Source: Homoserinibacter sp. GY 40078 (GTDB lineage Bacteria > Actinomycetota > Actinomycetes > Actinomycetales > Microbacteriaceae). Taken from it: a DNA stretch of 64,000 bases. The translations under genes were made by a program, and so were the position numbers. Below the pieces are notes generated by a model, which was not told the DNA's origin, did not search any database, and worked only from the letters and a program-made list of their open reading frames with translations. The stretch covers positions 310,001 through 374,000 of the forward strand of contig NZ_VRTZ01000002.1 of the NCBI RefSeq assembly GCF_008017545.1, given 5' to 3'. Positions within the stretch are counted from its first letter, which is position 1. Every line of letters starts with the position of its first letter. This document shows positions 8,976 through 17,078 of the stretch, piece after piece.

Positions 8976-8990
8976 TCGGCACGATGCCGA
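8976..8990. terminator. Small hairpin between convergent genes
   Basis: TCGGC-ACGAT-GCCGA lies in the 30-nt gap between the GNAT and ABC permease stops. Five-base stem, no T-tract; a weak candidate for both directions. Confidence 0.3.
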
Positions 8991-9000
8991 GCCGTGAGGG

Positions 9001-9774
9001 TCAGGCGCGCGGCGTCGCCCGTCGCAGCACCCCGTATCCGATCGCTGCCGCGACCAAGCCGGGCACGAGCATGACGCTCGCACTGCCCACGGTGCCGAGC
9101 GTGCCGATCGCGTCTCCGACCAGACCCCACCCTCCCGTGAACGTCAGCAGCGCGACTGCTCCGATCACGACGGCGGCGAACAGGAGGAGCGCGAGGGTCA
9201 GCCCGACCGCGCGCCAGCGGACGAAGACCGCCGCGAAGTAGACGCCCGTGAAGAGGAAGAACGCAAGCCAGCAGAAGTAGATCCACCACTGCGCGAGCGG
9301 GCCGGCGTCCGTGGCGAAGTAGAACGGCCGGAAGAAGGCGCCTCCGGAGCCCCAACCGCGGGTGGCCTCTTCGAGGGTCGAGCCGACGGTCAGCAGAAGC
9401 GCGTACGCCGCCGCGAGAATCGTGAACGTCAGGCCCGTGCCCAGCAGGAACGCCCGGCGGGTCGATCCGTAGCCGAGTGCGAGCGGGAAGCTCAGATTGA
9501 TGGCCTGCACCGCGACAACCAGCATGTAGACGAAGATCCAGCTGATCCCGCCGTTGTACTGCGTTCCGGGGAGCCCTTCGGCGCCGACGTCGGGCACGTT
9601 GAGCCGGATCAGACCCCAGATCGACAGGGTCATCAGGAAGATCGCGGTGAGGATCAGGACGGGCCACCAGACGGTGGTCCAGGGGTTCGCCGTGAGCAGG
9701 CGCACGATGCGCCAGACGCGGGCACCGGGACCGGGGATCGGCGCCGGGCGTGCCGCGAGAGCGGTGGTGGTCAT
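9001..9774 (-). CDS. ABC transporter permease (GntR-linked)
   Basis: 257-aa membrane protein with about six hydrophobic segments after a 20-residue cytoplasmic N-terminus (MTTTALAARPAPIPGPGARV). It is the last gene of a GntR-ATPase-permease operon; its ATG overlaps the ATPase stop as ATGA. No soluble binding protein is present, so it is an exporter or an antibiotic-stress transporter of the YtrBC type rather than an importer. Substrate unknown. Confidence 0.82.
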   Translation of the reverse strand: MTTTALAARPAPIPGPGARVWRIVRLLTANPWTTVWWPVLILTAIFLMTLSIWGLIRLNVPDVGAEGLPGTQYNGGISWIFVYMLVVAVQAINLSFPLALGYGSTRRAFLLGTGLTFTILAAAYALLLTVGSTLEEATRGWGSGGAFFRPFYFATDAGPLAQWWIYFCWLAFFLFTGVYFAAVFVRWRAVGLTLALLLFAAVVIGAVALLTFTGGWGLVGDAIGTLGTVGSASVMLVPGLVAAAIGYGVLRRATPRA

Positions 9775-10679
9775 TCGTTCTCTCCGTTCGTGTGGCCGGC
9801 GTTCGCGCCGACGGTGGTGCGGATCACGAGTTGCTGCAGGGAGACGGGGGCGAGTTCGAGTCCGGCGTCGCGTGCCGCCTTTCGCCCCGCATCGTCGAGG
9901 TTCGCGACGGTGGCCGTCGCGAGGCCGCCGAGACCGGCCCGGTGGAGCACCTCGCGATCCGCGGTGAATGCGTCGACGGCGGACCGCGCGCCCACGACGT
10001 CGATCGCCGCGCCGCGCAGATCGTCGGCGTCCGCGTCGATCACGATGCGGCCGTCGTCGATCACGAGCACATGCTCGAGGAGGTTCGAGACCTCGTCGAT
10101 CAGGTGGGTCGAGAGGATCACGGTGCGCGGATGCTCGGCGTAGTCGGCGAGCAGCACGTCGTAGAACAGCTGGCGGGCGACCGCGTCGAGGCCGAGGTAC
10201 GGCTCGTCGAAGAACGTCAGTGGAGCTCGACTCGCGAGTCCGACGATCACGCCGACGGCCGAGAGCTGCCCGCGGGAGAGCTTCTTCATCCGTCGCCCCA
10301 GCGGCACCCGGAAGCGCTCGACGAGTTCGTCGGCGAAGTCCGCATCCCACTCCGGGAAGAACCCGGGTGCGCTGCGGAGCACGTGCCGAACCCGGAAGTC
10401 GTCCGGGTAGCGCTGGCTCTCCTTGATGAAGCACACCCGATCGAGCACCCGGGCGTTCTCCACGGGGCGCTCGCCGAACACCTCGATCGTGCCTCGCGTG
10501 GCGAACTCCTGGCCGGTGAGCAGCTGCATGAGCGTGGTCTTGCCTGCACCGTTGCGGCCGAGGAGGCCGTGGATGCGGTTCTCTTCGAGTGCGAAGCTCG
10601 CATCGGAGACTGCATGCACGGCGCCGCCTCCGATTCCGTAGGTCTTGGTGAGGCCCGTAGCGCGGACGATCGTGCTCAT
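9771..10679 (-). CDS. ABC transporter ATP-binding protein (GntR-linked)
   Basis: 302-aa ATPase. Walker A GRNGAGKTT near residue 41, signature LSRGQLSAVGV near 137, Walker B PLTFFDEPYLGLDA near 154, H-loop ILSTHLIDE. The signature reads LSRGQ rather than LSGGQ. The CFIKESQRYPDDFRV Q-loop region matches the YtrB/GntR-linked ABC group. Its start overlaps the regulator stop by four bases. Likely repressed together with the regulator and induced by a cell-wall or membrane stressor, as known for YtrA systems; that is family-based inference. Confidence 0.9.
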   Translation of the reverse strand: MSTIVRATGLTKTYGIGGGAVHAVSDASFALEENRIHGLLGRNGAGKTTLMQLLTGQEFATRGTIEVFGERPVENARVLDRVCFIKESQRYPDDFRVRHVLRSAPGFFPEWDADFADELVERFRVPLGRRMKKLSRGQLSAVGVIVGLASRAPLTFFDEPYLGLDAVARQLFYDVLLADYAEHPRTVILSTHLIDEVSNLLEHVLVIDDGRIVIDADADDLRGAAIDVVGARSAVDAFTADREVLHRAGLGGLATATVANLDDAGRKAARDAGLELAPVSLQQLVIRTTVGANAGHTNGENE

Positions 10680-11032
10680 CGCGCATCCTCCTCACCGATC
10701 ATGGCCGCGAGCTGGGTCGGCGTGATGCCGAGCCCGCGTGCCTCTGCCAGCAGGGGAGCGATGTACTGCTCCCGGAATCGATCGCGGCGCTGGGCCACGA
10801 GGCGCTCGCGCGCGCCGTCGGCGACGAACATTCCGATGCCTCTCTTCTTGTACAGGATCCCCGCCTCGACGAGCAGGTTGACGCCCTTGCCGGCGGTGGC
10901 CGGGTTGATGCGCAGGTATGCCGCGAGTTCGTTGGTGGAGGGAACCTGGCTCTCCTCGGGGAGGGCGCCGGAGACGATGTCGTTCTCAAGCTGCTCGGCG
11001 ATCTGAAGGAAGATCGGGCGGCTGTCGTCCAC
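10676..11032 (-). CDS. GntR family regulator, YtrA subfamily
   Basis: 118-aa repressor-like protein. The N-terminal winged helix (residues 2-70) reads DDSRPIFLQIAEQLENDIVSGALPEESQVPSTNELAAYLRINPATAGKG in pieces typical of GntR; the short C-terminal tail of about 40 residues with no ligand domain defines the YtrA group, which dimerises by two helices. GTG at 11032 is chosen because AGGAG lies 6 nt upstream and homology starts there; the longer frame from 11215 would cross the amidase gene. It most likely controls its own ABC operon through the palindrome at 11051-11078. Confidence 0.9.
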   Translation of the reverse strand: MDDSRPIFLQIAEQLENDIVSGALPEESQVPSTNELAAYLRINPATAGKGVNLLVEAGILYKKRGIGMFVADGARERLVAQRRDRFREQYIAPLLAEARGLGITPTQLAAMIGEEDAR

Positions 11033-11050
11033 GGTGGCTCCTGGGGATAA

Positions 11051-11078
11051 TTGGTTAGTTAGTTGAGTAACTAACCAA
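11051..11078. promoter_or_regulatory. Operator of the GntR/YtrA regulator
   Basis: Perfect inverted repeat: 11-base arms TTGGTTAGTTA and TAACTAACCAA around a 6-nt centre. It lies 18 nt upstream of the gntR start, and a TTGACA at 11096-11101 on the minus strand would put the -10 region and transcription start inside it, so binding should block the operon. It is AT-rich against a GC-rich background. It might also touch expression of the divergent amidase. Confidence 0.75.
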
Positions 11079-11115
11079 GCAGGTATTCCTGTGAGTGTCA
11101 ACCCCGCACGGTGGC

Positions 11116-11121
11116 TAACCT
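11116..11121 (+). promoter_or_regulatory. -10 box TAACCT, leaderless start of the amidase
   Basis: TAACCT followed by 7 nt and the GTG at 11129. The box contradicts the GTG at 11111, which would lie upstream of the promoter element. Confidence 0.45.
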
Positions 11122-11128
11122 CGAGAGA

Positions 11129-12559
11129 GTGTTCGAACTCCACCACCTCACCGCCGTCGAACAACTCGACTGGCTGCGGCGGGGCGAGATCACCTCTCGT
11201 GAGCTGACGGAGCACTACCTCGCGCGGATCGAGCGGCTCGATCCGGAACTCGGCGCCTTCACGGTCGTCGACAGCGACGCGGGGCTCCTCCGAGCAGAGG
11301 CAACCGAGTCGCTCTCACGAGCCCTCCCGCTCTGGGGTCTGCCGACTGCCGACAAGGACCTCGTCGCGCGGGCAGGACGTGTGAGCGCGTTCGGCTCCCG
11401 CGCGTTCGCGGGGCGCGTCGCTGACGAGAGCGACGAGCTCGCGATCGTCCTCGATGCGACCGGGGCGGTGAGTCTCGGATCCACCGCCGCGCCCGAGTTC
11501 GGCTTCCCGAGCTACACCGAGCCGCTCGCGGGCCGGCCCGCGAGCAATCCCTACGACGTGTCGCTCGGCGCGGGTGGATCCAGCGGGGGAGCCGCAGTCG
11601 CGGTCGCCGCGGGGCTGCTGCCGGTCGCGCCGGGCTCCGACGGCGGTGGCTCGATCCGCATCCCCGCGGCCGCGACCGGTCTCGTAGGGCTGAAGCCGTC
11701 GCGAGGGAGGATCGCGGCGGCATCCGGCTTCGGATCCCTCGGTGGGCTCGTCGTCGCCGGGCCGCTCGCCCGCACGGTTGCAGATGCCGGACTCCTGCTG
11801 GACGCGTTCGTCGCGCCCTCCGGATCCCGGTCGCAGTGGGCAACCGAACCGCCTGCCGATCGCGACGACGACGGACCCTTCCTCTCGTCCGCGACCCGCG
11901 GCGAAGGCCGCTTCCAGCTCGCCGTCAGCGTCGACAGTCCCTGGGCGAGCGCCTACGACATCCGCCTCGACCCGGAGGCGCGCGCCGCCCTGGATCTGGC
12001 CGTCCGGGAGTTCGTCGCCCTGGGCCACGGCGTCGACGAGCTCGCGCTGCCCGAGGAGCCCGGCTACTCCCCGGCATTCCGTGCCGTGTGGCAGGCGGGT
12101 GCCGCGACCCTTCCGCTCGATGACGCCCAGCTCGCGCTCGTCGAGCCGCTCACCCGGTGGCTGGTGGAGCAAGGACGGGAACTCGACGCGCGGACGCTCG
12201 GCGAGGCGCTCGCCTGGCTTGCCGGGTACGAACGCCGCATCGTCGCGCTCCTGGCGCCGTTCGACGCCGTGCTCATGCCGTCGCTCGCCCTCACGCCGCG
12301 GCCGATCGGCTGGTATGACTCGGAGGATGGCGAGCGCAACTTCGCTCAGCAGGTGGAGTACACCCCCTTCACGAGCTTCGCGAACGTCGCGGGCCTTCCG
12401 GCCATCACCCTCCCCGTGCACACGACTCCCGACGGTCTCCCGATGGGTGTTCAGCTTGTCGGAAGGCCCGGAGGGGAGCGGACCCTCCTGGCGCTGGGCG
12501 CCCAGTTGGAGCGCCGCCTCCGCTGGCACCGGCGACACCCGCCTGCATGGGTGAATTGA
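11129..12559 (+). CDS. Amidase (amidase signature family)
   Basis: 476-aa cytosolic amide hydrolase. The Ser-cisSer-Lys triad is visible: Lys in LPTADKDLV near residue 77, and the Gly/Ser-rich signature GAGGSSGGAAVAVAAG with the two serines near 149-173, followed by SDGGGSIRIPAAATGLVGLKPSRGRI. C-terminal block FTSFANVAGLPAITLPV is also typical. No GatC or GatB gene is near, so it is a stand-alone amidase or aryl acylamidase, not the Glu-tRNA(Gln) amidotransferase subunit. Start set by the -10 box 7 nt upstream. Its stop overlaps the TTGACA-like sequence before the iron-regulated gene. Confidence 0.88.
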   Translation: MFELHHLTAVEQLDWLRRGEITSRELTEHYLARIERLDPELGAFTVVDSDAGLLRAEATESLSRALPLWGLPTADKDLVARAGRVSAFGSRAFAGRVADESDELAIVLDATGAVSLGSTAAPEFGFPSYTEPLAGRPASNPYDVSLGAGGSSGGAAVAVAAGLLPVAPGSDGGGSIRIPAAATGLVGLKPSRGRIAAASGFGSLGGLVVAGPLARTVADAGLLLDAFVAPSGSRSQWATEPPADRDDDGPFLSSATRGEGRFQLAVSVDSPWASAYDIRLDPEARAALDLAVREFVALGHGVDELALPEEPGYSPAFRAVWQAGAATLPLDDAQLALVEPLTRWLVEQGRELDARTLGEALAWLAGYERRIVALLAPFDAVLMPSLALTPRPIGWYDSEDGERNFAQQVEYTPFTSFANVAGLPAITLPVHTTPDGLPMGVQLVGRPGGERTLLALGAQLERRLRWHRRHPPAWVN

Positions 12560-12569
12560 CAGCCACTGC

Positions 12570-12588
12570 TTAGGTAAGGCTGACCTAT
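12570..12588 (+). promoter_or_regulatory. DtxR/IdeR iron box
   Basis: TTAGGTAAGGCTGACCTAT matches 16 of 19 positions of the DtxR/IdeR consensus (TTAGGTTAGGCTAACCTAA). It overlaps the -10 box of the downstream gene, so an Fe2+-loaded repressor would block transcription and iron starvation would release it. Confidence 0.8.
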
Positions 12589-12591
12589 ACT
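12586..12591 (+). promoter_or_regulatory. -10 box TATACT, leaderless start of the SIP-domain gene
   Basis: Near-perfect TATACT followed by 7 nt and the ATG at 12599; it shares three bases with the iron box. A TTGACA lies at 12556-12561 but 24 nt away, too far to be its -35. Confidence 0.6.
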
Positions 12592-12598
12592 GGGATCG

Positions 12599-12955
12599 AT
12601 GTTGATCTCGGATGTGCTCCCCGCCACCATCGCCTGGAACCCGGGCGAGGGTGACTCGGTGCTGCTCGGTGCGATCGACTCCGACATCGCCATCGCCGAG
12701 ACCGTCGCTGCCGGCCTTCCGGAGAAGGCCCGCGGCCGGATCTTCCTCGAGGTCGCCGACGCATCGAGCGTGCGGCCTTTCTCCGCACCGGGGCGTGTGT
12801 GTGTCACCTGGCTGTTCCGCGACCGCGGTCAGAGCCTGCGTGCCGCGGTCGACGCCTGGCTGGCCGAGATGCTCCCCGTCGAGGCGGAGCGGGAGCACCA
12901 GGTCTACGCGTGGGTCTCCGGCGACCGCGCCGCTCACGCCCTCAGCTCGAACTAG
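12599..12955 (+). CDS. SIP-domain protein (stand-alone siderophore-interacting C-terminal domain)
   Basis: 118-aa protein resembling only the C-terminal NADPH-binding half of siderophore-interacting proteins (ViuB/SIP family): WNPGEGDSVLLGAIDSDIAIAETVAAGLPEKARGRIFLEVAD, then VCVTWLFRD, and VYAWVSGD near the end, split here into short pieces in the family order. Full SIPs (about 270 aa) also have an FAD domain that is absent. The iron box at the promoter supports a role in iron uptake or ferric-siderophore reduction. It may work with an FAD-carrying partner elsewhere or be a reduced relic. Family call fairly firm, activity open. Confidence 0.75.
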   Translation: MLISDVLPATIAWNPGEGDSVLLGAIDSDIAIAETVAAGLPEKARGRIFLEVADASSVRPFSAPGRVCVTWLFRDRGQSLRAAVDAWLAEMLPVEAEREHQVYAWVSGDRAAHALSSN

Positions 12956-12974
12956 TCGCGCCCGCGCTCGACAT

Positions 12975-13412
12975 TCAGCCGGGCAGGTACCCGCCGTCGA
13001 CGAGCCCCGCCTCGATCTCGAATCGGTTGGTGCGTGCCTCGGACCCAGCCGCGAGGTACAGGATCGGCAACGACAGGCCGTAGTGCCGCCACTGCGTCAC
13101 GTGAACGGCCTCATGCGTCAGCACACGATCCGACGTGACGTCGCGCGTCAGATACACGGCACCGATGGTGGTGCCGCCTCGCCCGAACGACCATCGGGGG
13201 AGTCCCGCGATCACATGCACCCCCGGCGCACGGCGGTGGCGCCCGAACAGGACCGTGCCCCACAGGAACGCGAGCGCGGTGGCGATGCCGAAGCCCGTCG
13301 CCGCGACCGGGCGCGAGAGCAGAAGGCGGCGGCATCCGGGAATGCGCGTGACACCGCGCACCGCCCCGGCCGCCCAACGTTGGGCGGTCGACGAAGCCCC
13401 TCCGGAGGTCAT
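12975..13412 (-). CDS. Small membrane protein with HEAVH motif
   Basis: 145-aa protein I do not recognise for certain. One hydrophobic segment around residues 38-53 (ATGFGIATALAFLWGTVLFG), then a soluble part with HEAVHVTQWRHYG near residue 100: HEXXH, the zinc-metallopeptidase signature, with a further His seven residues on. The tail has a second weak hydrophobic stretch (SLPILYLAAG). It overlaps the stop of the oxidoreductase by four bases (ATGA) and so is translated after it. No catalytic third ligand can be assigned by eye; protease activity is only a possibility. Confidence 0.65.
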   Translation of the reverse strand: MTSGGASSTAQRWAAGAVRGVTRIPGCRRLLLSRPVAATGFGIATALAFLWGTVLFGRHRRAPGVHVIAGLPRWSFGRGGTTIGAVYLTRDVTSDRVLTHEAVHVTQWRHYGLSLPILYLAAGSEARTNRFEIEAGLVDGGYLPG

Positions 13413-14839
13413 CCCTCCGTCGCGGGGCGTCCGAACTCCTCGAGCCATCGCAACCAGACCTCGCTTACGGTCGGATACGCGGGCACCGCGTGCCAGAGAC
13501 GGGCGAGCGGTACCTCGCCGGCGATCGCGATCGTCGCCGCCTGCAGCATCTCGCCGACATCGGGTCCGACGAAGGTCGCGCCGACCAGCACCTCGCGGTC
13601 CAGGTCGACGACCGCGCGGGCCTGACCGCGGTAGTCGTCGGAGTAGACGCTCGCACCCGCCACCCACGACAGGTCGTAGTCGAGCACGCGGGTCCGCAGT
13701 CCCTCCGACTCGGCGGCCTCTGCCGTCAGGCCGACGGATGCCACCTCGGGATCCGTGAAGGTCACCTGCGGCACCGTGCGGTGATCCGCGGTCGCCACGT
13801 GGGTGCCCCACGGAGCGTCGTCGACGGGGCGCCCCGCCGCGCGCGCGACGATCGCGTCGCCCGCAGCCCGCGCCTGGTACTTGCCCTGATGGGTGAGCAG
13901 CACGCGCCCGTTCACGTCGCCCACGGCGTAGAGCCACGAGAAGCCCGGCACCTGCATCGTGTCGTCGACCTCGATCCGGCGCTCCGCCGCGATGCCGAGC
14001 GCCTCGAGCCCGAGGTCGCCGGTGCGACCGGTGCGTCCCGTGGCGACCAGCACCCGCTCGGCGAGCACGCGACCCCCGTCGTCGAGGGTCAGCACGGCGT
14101 TCTTCTCCGCCTGATGCGCCGACACCGGTTCGGTGCCGATGCGGACATCGACGCCCGCCGCGGCGAGCCCCTGCTCGACCGCCTCGCGGGCGAACGGCTC
14201 CTGACCCCGCAGCAGCCCGCTCCTGGCCAGCAGGGTCACGCGGCTGCCGAGCGAGGCGTAGGCAGTAGCGAGTTCGCAGCCGACGACCCCGCCGCCCAGC
14301 ACGGCGAGTGACGACGGGATCTCGGACGCGGAGGTGGCGTCACGACTCGTCCACGGATCGATCTCGGCGAGCCCGGGGATGTCAGGAAGCACCGGCACCG
14401 AACCGGTGCAGACGGCGATCGCGTGGCGCGCCTCGATTTCGACGGTCGTGCCGTCGCTGGCGGTCACGACGATGCGGCGCGGTCCGACGAACCGTGCGTG
14501 ACCGCGCACGAGCTCGATCCCCGCGCCCTCCAGCCACGCCACCTGAGAGTCGTCGGTGTGATCGTGGGTGATGCGATCCCGGCGACGCAGCACCGCCCGT
14601 GGGTCGAGTTCGCCGGTCACCGCCTCTGCCGCTCCCGCCACCGCACGAGCGGCGCGCAGGGCTGCAGCGGGCCGTAGCAGCGCCTTCGAGGGCATGCACG
14701 CCCAGTAGGAGCACTCGCCGCCGACGAGCTCGGCCTCCACGATGAGGGTCGAGAGCCCGCCCTGCGCGGTGCGGTCGGCGACGTTCTCGCCCACCGCGCC
14801 CGCGCCGATCACCACGACATCGACCTCGCGCGCATCCAT
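13409..14839 (-). CDS. FAD-dependent pyridine nucleotide-disulfide oxidoreductase
   Basis: 476-aa flavoprotein of the dihydrolipoamide dehydrogenase/mercuric reductase class. FAD motif [13 protein letters not shown] near residue 11; redox-active pair in [13 protein letters not shown] (CX4C) near residue 47; NAD motif [14 protein letters not shown] near 180; second FAD motif YAVGDVNG near 305. The C-terminal catalytic segment, normally HxHPTxSE, reads [11 protein letters not shown], so the usual His is Tyr. No lipoyl-dependent E1/E2 genes are nearby. The disulfide or quinone substrate is therefore unclear. Leaderless start by a TACGCT box 6 nt upstream of the ATG; a longer frame exists but runs into the arginase-like gene. 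Confidence 0.85.
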   Translation of the reverse strand: MDAREVDVVVIGAGAVGENVADRTAQGGLSTLIVEAELVGGECSYWACMPSKALLRPAAALRAARAVAGAAEAVTGELDPRAVLRRRDRITHDHTDDSQVAWLEGAGIELVRGHARFVGPRRIVVTASDGTTVEIEARHAIAVCTGSVPVLPDIPGLAEIDPWTSRDATSASEIPSSLAVLGGGVVGCELATAYASLGSRVTLLARSGLLRGQEPFAREAVEQGLAAAGVDVRIGTEPVSAHQAEKNAVLTLDDGGRVLAERVLVATGRTGRTGDLGLEALGIAAERRIEVDDTMQVPGFSWLYAVGDVNGRVLLTHQGKYQARAAGDAIVARAAGRPVDDAPWGTHVATADHRTVPQVTFTDPEVASVGLTAEAAESEGLRTRVLDYDLSWVAGASVYSDDYRGQARAVVDLDREVLVGATFVGPDVGEMLQAATIAIAGEVPLARLWHAVPAYPTVSEVWLRWLEEFGRPATEG

Positions 14840-14845
14840 GCTTCG

Positions 14846-14851
14846 AGCGTA
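14846..14851 (-). promoter_or_regulatory. -10 box TACGCT, leaderless start of the oxidoreductase
   Basis: On the minus strand TACGCT is followed by 6 nt and the ATG at 14839. Confidence 0.45.
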
Positions 14852-14877
14852 GGCGGGTGCGGCCGAGGGGTCGAGGC

Positions 14878-15669
14878 TCAGCCCCGCAGTGCGCCGATGA
14901 GCCGCAGAATCGTCGGCGCGTCGTCGACGGCGCGTTCGGCGGTCTCCGGTGCGAACGAGCAGATCGACGCGCCCGCGAGCGGTAGGCGCTCGACCAGAGC
15001 GCGAATGGCCGATACGAGAGCCGCCGGAGACATCCCGAACGGGATCGGCTCGAGCAGCCCGCCGAACTCCGGCGGATCGAGCACGTCGAGGTCGATGTGC
15101 ACGTAGACGCGGCTCGCCCCGGTTGCCGCGACCACCTCGGCGAGCCCGTCGGCTCGGCTGGCGGCCTCGACGTCGAGGCTCGTGACGCCGTGCTCGGCCG
15201 CGTAGTCCTCTTCCGCGGAATCCCATTGGCGCACGCCCGCGAGCACGACTCGGCTCGCGTCGATGGCTCCCGAGTCGATGAGCGAGGCCAGAACCATCCC
15301 TCCGAAGGCACCGGAGGTCGAGGTGCTCGGGGTGTTGAGGTCGGGGTGCGCGTCGAACCAGACCAGGGCGACGTCCTCGCTCGCGACGTGCTCGACTGCC
15401 CCGACCGAGACTCCGCAGTCGCCGCCGATCACGATGGCGGGCTCGTCCAGTGAGGCGAGCGCGGTGCGCAGGCGTTCCCGCACGATCTCGAGCGAACCGT
15501 AACGTGCGATTCCGCTGCCCTGCTCGTCACCCGCCTCGAGCGGTACGTCGATCTCGCGAGTGGCGGACGCGGGGAGGTCGGAGCGGATCGCCTGGGCACC
15601 GTCGACGAGACGCATGGCGCGACTGGAGGGCGATCCCTGCCACTGCGGGACGACGAGGAACGCGGTCAT
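14878..15669 (-). CDS. Arginase/agmatinase family (ureohydrolase-like) protein
   Basis: 263-aa enzyme of the Mn-dependent ureohydrolase superfamily (arginase, agmatinase, formiminoglutamase). Metal-binding blocks in order: [10 protein letters not shown] near residue 100, [11 protein letters not shown] near 122, and [11 protein letters not shown] near 199. The first block has Cys where arginases have His (GGDH). Start chosen at the ATG with GGGAG 4-5 nt upstream; a TAAGAT on the minus strand near 15714-15719 may be its promoter. No arginine-catabolism genes adjoin it, so the substrate is open. Confidence 0.8.
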   Translation of the reverse strand: MTAFLVVPQWQGSPSSRAMRLVDGAQAIRSDLPASATREIDVPLEAGDEQGSGIARYGSLEIVRERLRTALASLDEPAIVIGGDCGVSVGAVEHVASEDVALVWFDAHPDLNTPSTSTSGAFGGMVLASLIDSGAIDASRVVLAGVRQWDSAEEDYAAEHGVTSLDVEAASRADGLAEVVAATGASRVYVHIDLDVLDPPEFGGLLEPIPFGMSPAALVSAIRALVERLPLAGASICSFAPETAERAVDDAPTILRLIGALRG

Positions 15670-15760
15670 GCTTCTCCCGGGTTCGGCGCGGCCTGCTGCG
15701 CGCGATGTCGGAATCTTATTCCGGCGACGCCGACATTCCGCCGAGTCTGCGGGGCAGCGT

Positions 15761-16450
15761 CTAGGGGAGTCGGGTGAAGGTCGTGCGCCCGATGGCAGCG
15801 ACCCCATCGCCGGCGGCGTCGGTGAACTCGAGTCGCACCGACACCTCGTCGCCGTCGGGTGCGAGTGCGGAGGTGCAGTCGAGTGAGGCGACAGCCCAGG
15901 TCTCGATGGACGTCGCACCCGCGTCGAGATCGACCCTCCTCGCGTCGTCGGGTACCGCCACGGCGAGGATGCTCCCGTCGTCCGCGGACACCTCGACGCG
16001 CGAGAGCAGGAGCGACACAGGCTCGCCGCCGAGGTTCGTCAGGCGCGCGGTCACGGTGAAAGGTGCTCCGGGGGAGCGCCATCCGAGCGGCGAAAGTGAT
16101 GCCTCGAGCGCATCCGCCGAGACCACGGGCGACCCGTCCGCCGCGCAGCGAAGCCCCTGGTCCCCGCTCTGAGCCGCACCCGCGTCGCCATCCGGAGCGG
16201 ACTCGGCGCCCTCCATCGTCCCCACGGCCTCGTCCGCGGCGCTCATCGACGTGCTCGCCGCGAGATTCGCAAGGGGAGGCACGACGAATCCGACGGCCGC
16301 GACGACGAGGGCGCCTCCGGCGATCCCCGCGGCGAGCTGGCGGGGGCGTCGGCGGCGGCGTGCCAGACGCACGATCCGGTCAGCGTCGAGCGCACCCGGC
16401 TCCGGATCCTCGTCACGCAGCAGCGCGCGCAGCTCAGCTTCGGTGGGCAT
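15761..16450 (-). CDS. Putative membrane partner of the ECF sigma factor
   Basis: 229-aa protein without a recognised domain. A charged cytoplasmic N-terminus with an Arg-rich stretch (VRLARRRRRPRQL) precedes one membrane segment near residues 40-60 and an extracellular beta-rich domain of about 150 residues with two Cys (LRCAADG, SLDCTSALA). Its start lies inside the 3' end of the sigma gene (17-nt overlap), the usual place for an anti-sigma factor. The zinc anti-sigma HxxxCxxC motif is absent. Topology and overlap support a regulator of the sigma factor; the mechanism is not visible. Confidence 0.6.
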   Translation of the reverse strand: MPTEAELRALLRDEDPEPGALDADRIVRLARRRRRPRQLAAGIAGGALVVAAVGFVVPPLANLAASTSMSAADEAVGTMEGAESAPDGDAGAAQSGDQGLRCAADGSPVVSADALEASLSPLGWRSPGAPFTVTARLTNLGGEPVSLLLSRVEVSADDGSILAVAVPDDARRVDLDAGATSIETWAVASLDCTSALAPDGDEVSVRLEFTDAAGDGVAAIGRTTFTRLP

Positions 16451-17057
16451 GATCGCCTCCCGTCCTGTCGTCCGTGCGTGCGACCGTTCGGTGGCTGCGC
16501 AGCGGGGTGAGCCCGGTGCCGGGCCGGGCGCCATCCGGTCCCAGCCGGTCGGCGATCGTACCGTCGTCGGCCAAGGCGATCGCCATCTTCGCGAGACCGT
16601 CGCTCAGGTAGCGCTTCACCGCTCCCGAGCTGATGCCGAGGGTCGCGGCGATGTCGTCCACCTTCAGGTCGTCGTAGTAGCGCAGCACGAGGCACGCCCG
16701 TTCACGAGGGCTGAGCTTGGCGAGCTCTTCGTGCAGGTCGAGACGCAGCTCGACATCGTCATCGGCAGGCGGGAGCGCATCTCGCACGAACTGGGTCGGT
16801 GCGATCCGCCGCCACAGACTCACGCGCCGTCCCTGATCGAGCGATGCGTTGAGGATCGCCCGGCGAACATACGCCTCGGCGCGTTCCACGCCGAATCCGT
16901 TGCGGAGCCGGCCGAAGGTGCGTACGAGGGCCTCCTGCACGAGGTCCGCGGCATCGTCGGGGCTGCCGGTCAGCAGACGGGCGTACCGCAGCAGCGCATC
17001 GCCGCGCTCGGCCACGAGCTCGGCGACGACCTGTTCCCAGCTCTCGGTGCGTGCCAC
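16434..17057 (-). CDS. ECF sigma factor, SigE-family
   Basis: 207-aa alternative sigma factor. Region 2 spans about residues 15-75 (LLRYARLLTGSPDDAADLVQ ... AEAYVRRAILN) and region 4 about 110-160 (LSPRERACLVLRYYDD, DIAATLGISSGAVKRYLSDGL). The C-terminal 45 residues are a Pro/Arg-rich extension that covers the start of the next gene. GTG start with GGGAGG 6 nt upstream. A CAACC-N16-CGTC promoter lies just before it, so the factor may transcribe its own operon. Extracytoplasmic signal unknown. Confidence 0.88.
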   Translation of the reverse strand: MARTESWEQVVAELVAERGDALLRYARLLTGSPDDAADLVQEALVRTFGRLRNGFGVERAEAYVRRAILNASLDQGRRVSLWRRIAPTQFVRDALPPADDDVELRLDLHEELAKLSPRERACLVLRYYDDLKVDDIAATLGISSGAVKRYLSDGLAKMAIALADDGTIADRLGPDGARPGTGLTPLRSHRTVARTDDRTGGDHAHRS

Positions 17058-17078
17058 GGTTTCCTCCCCTCTATCCGA

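Noticed and set aside
12556-12591. TTGACA at 12556 as the -35 of the iron-regulated promoter
   Set aside because: The gap to TATACT is 24 nt, beyond the usual 16-19.
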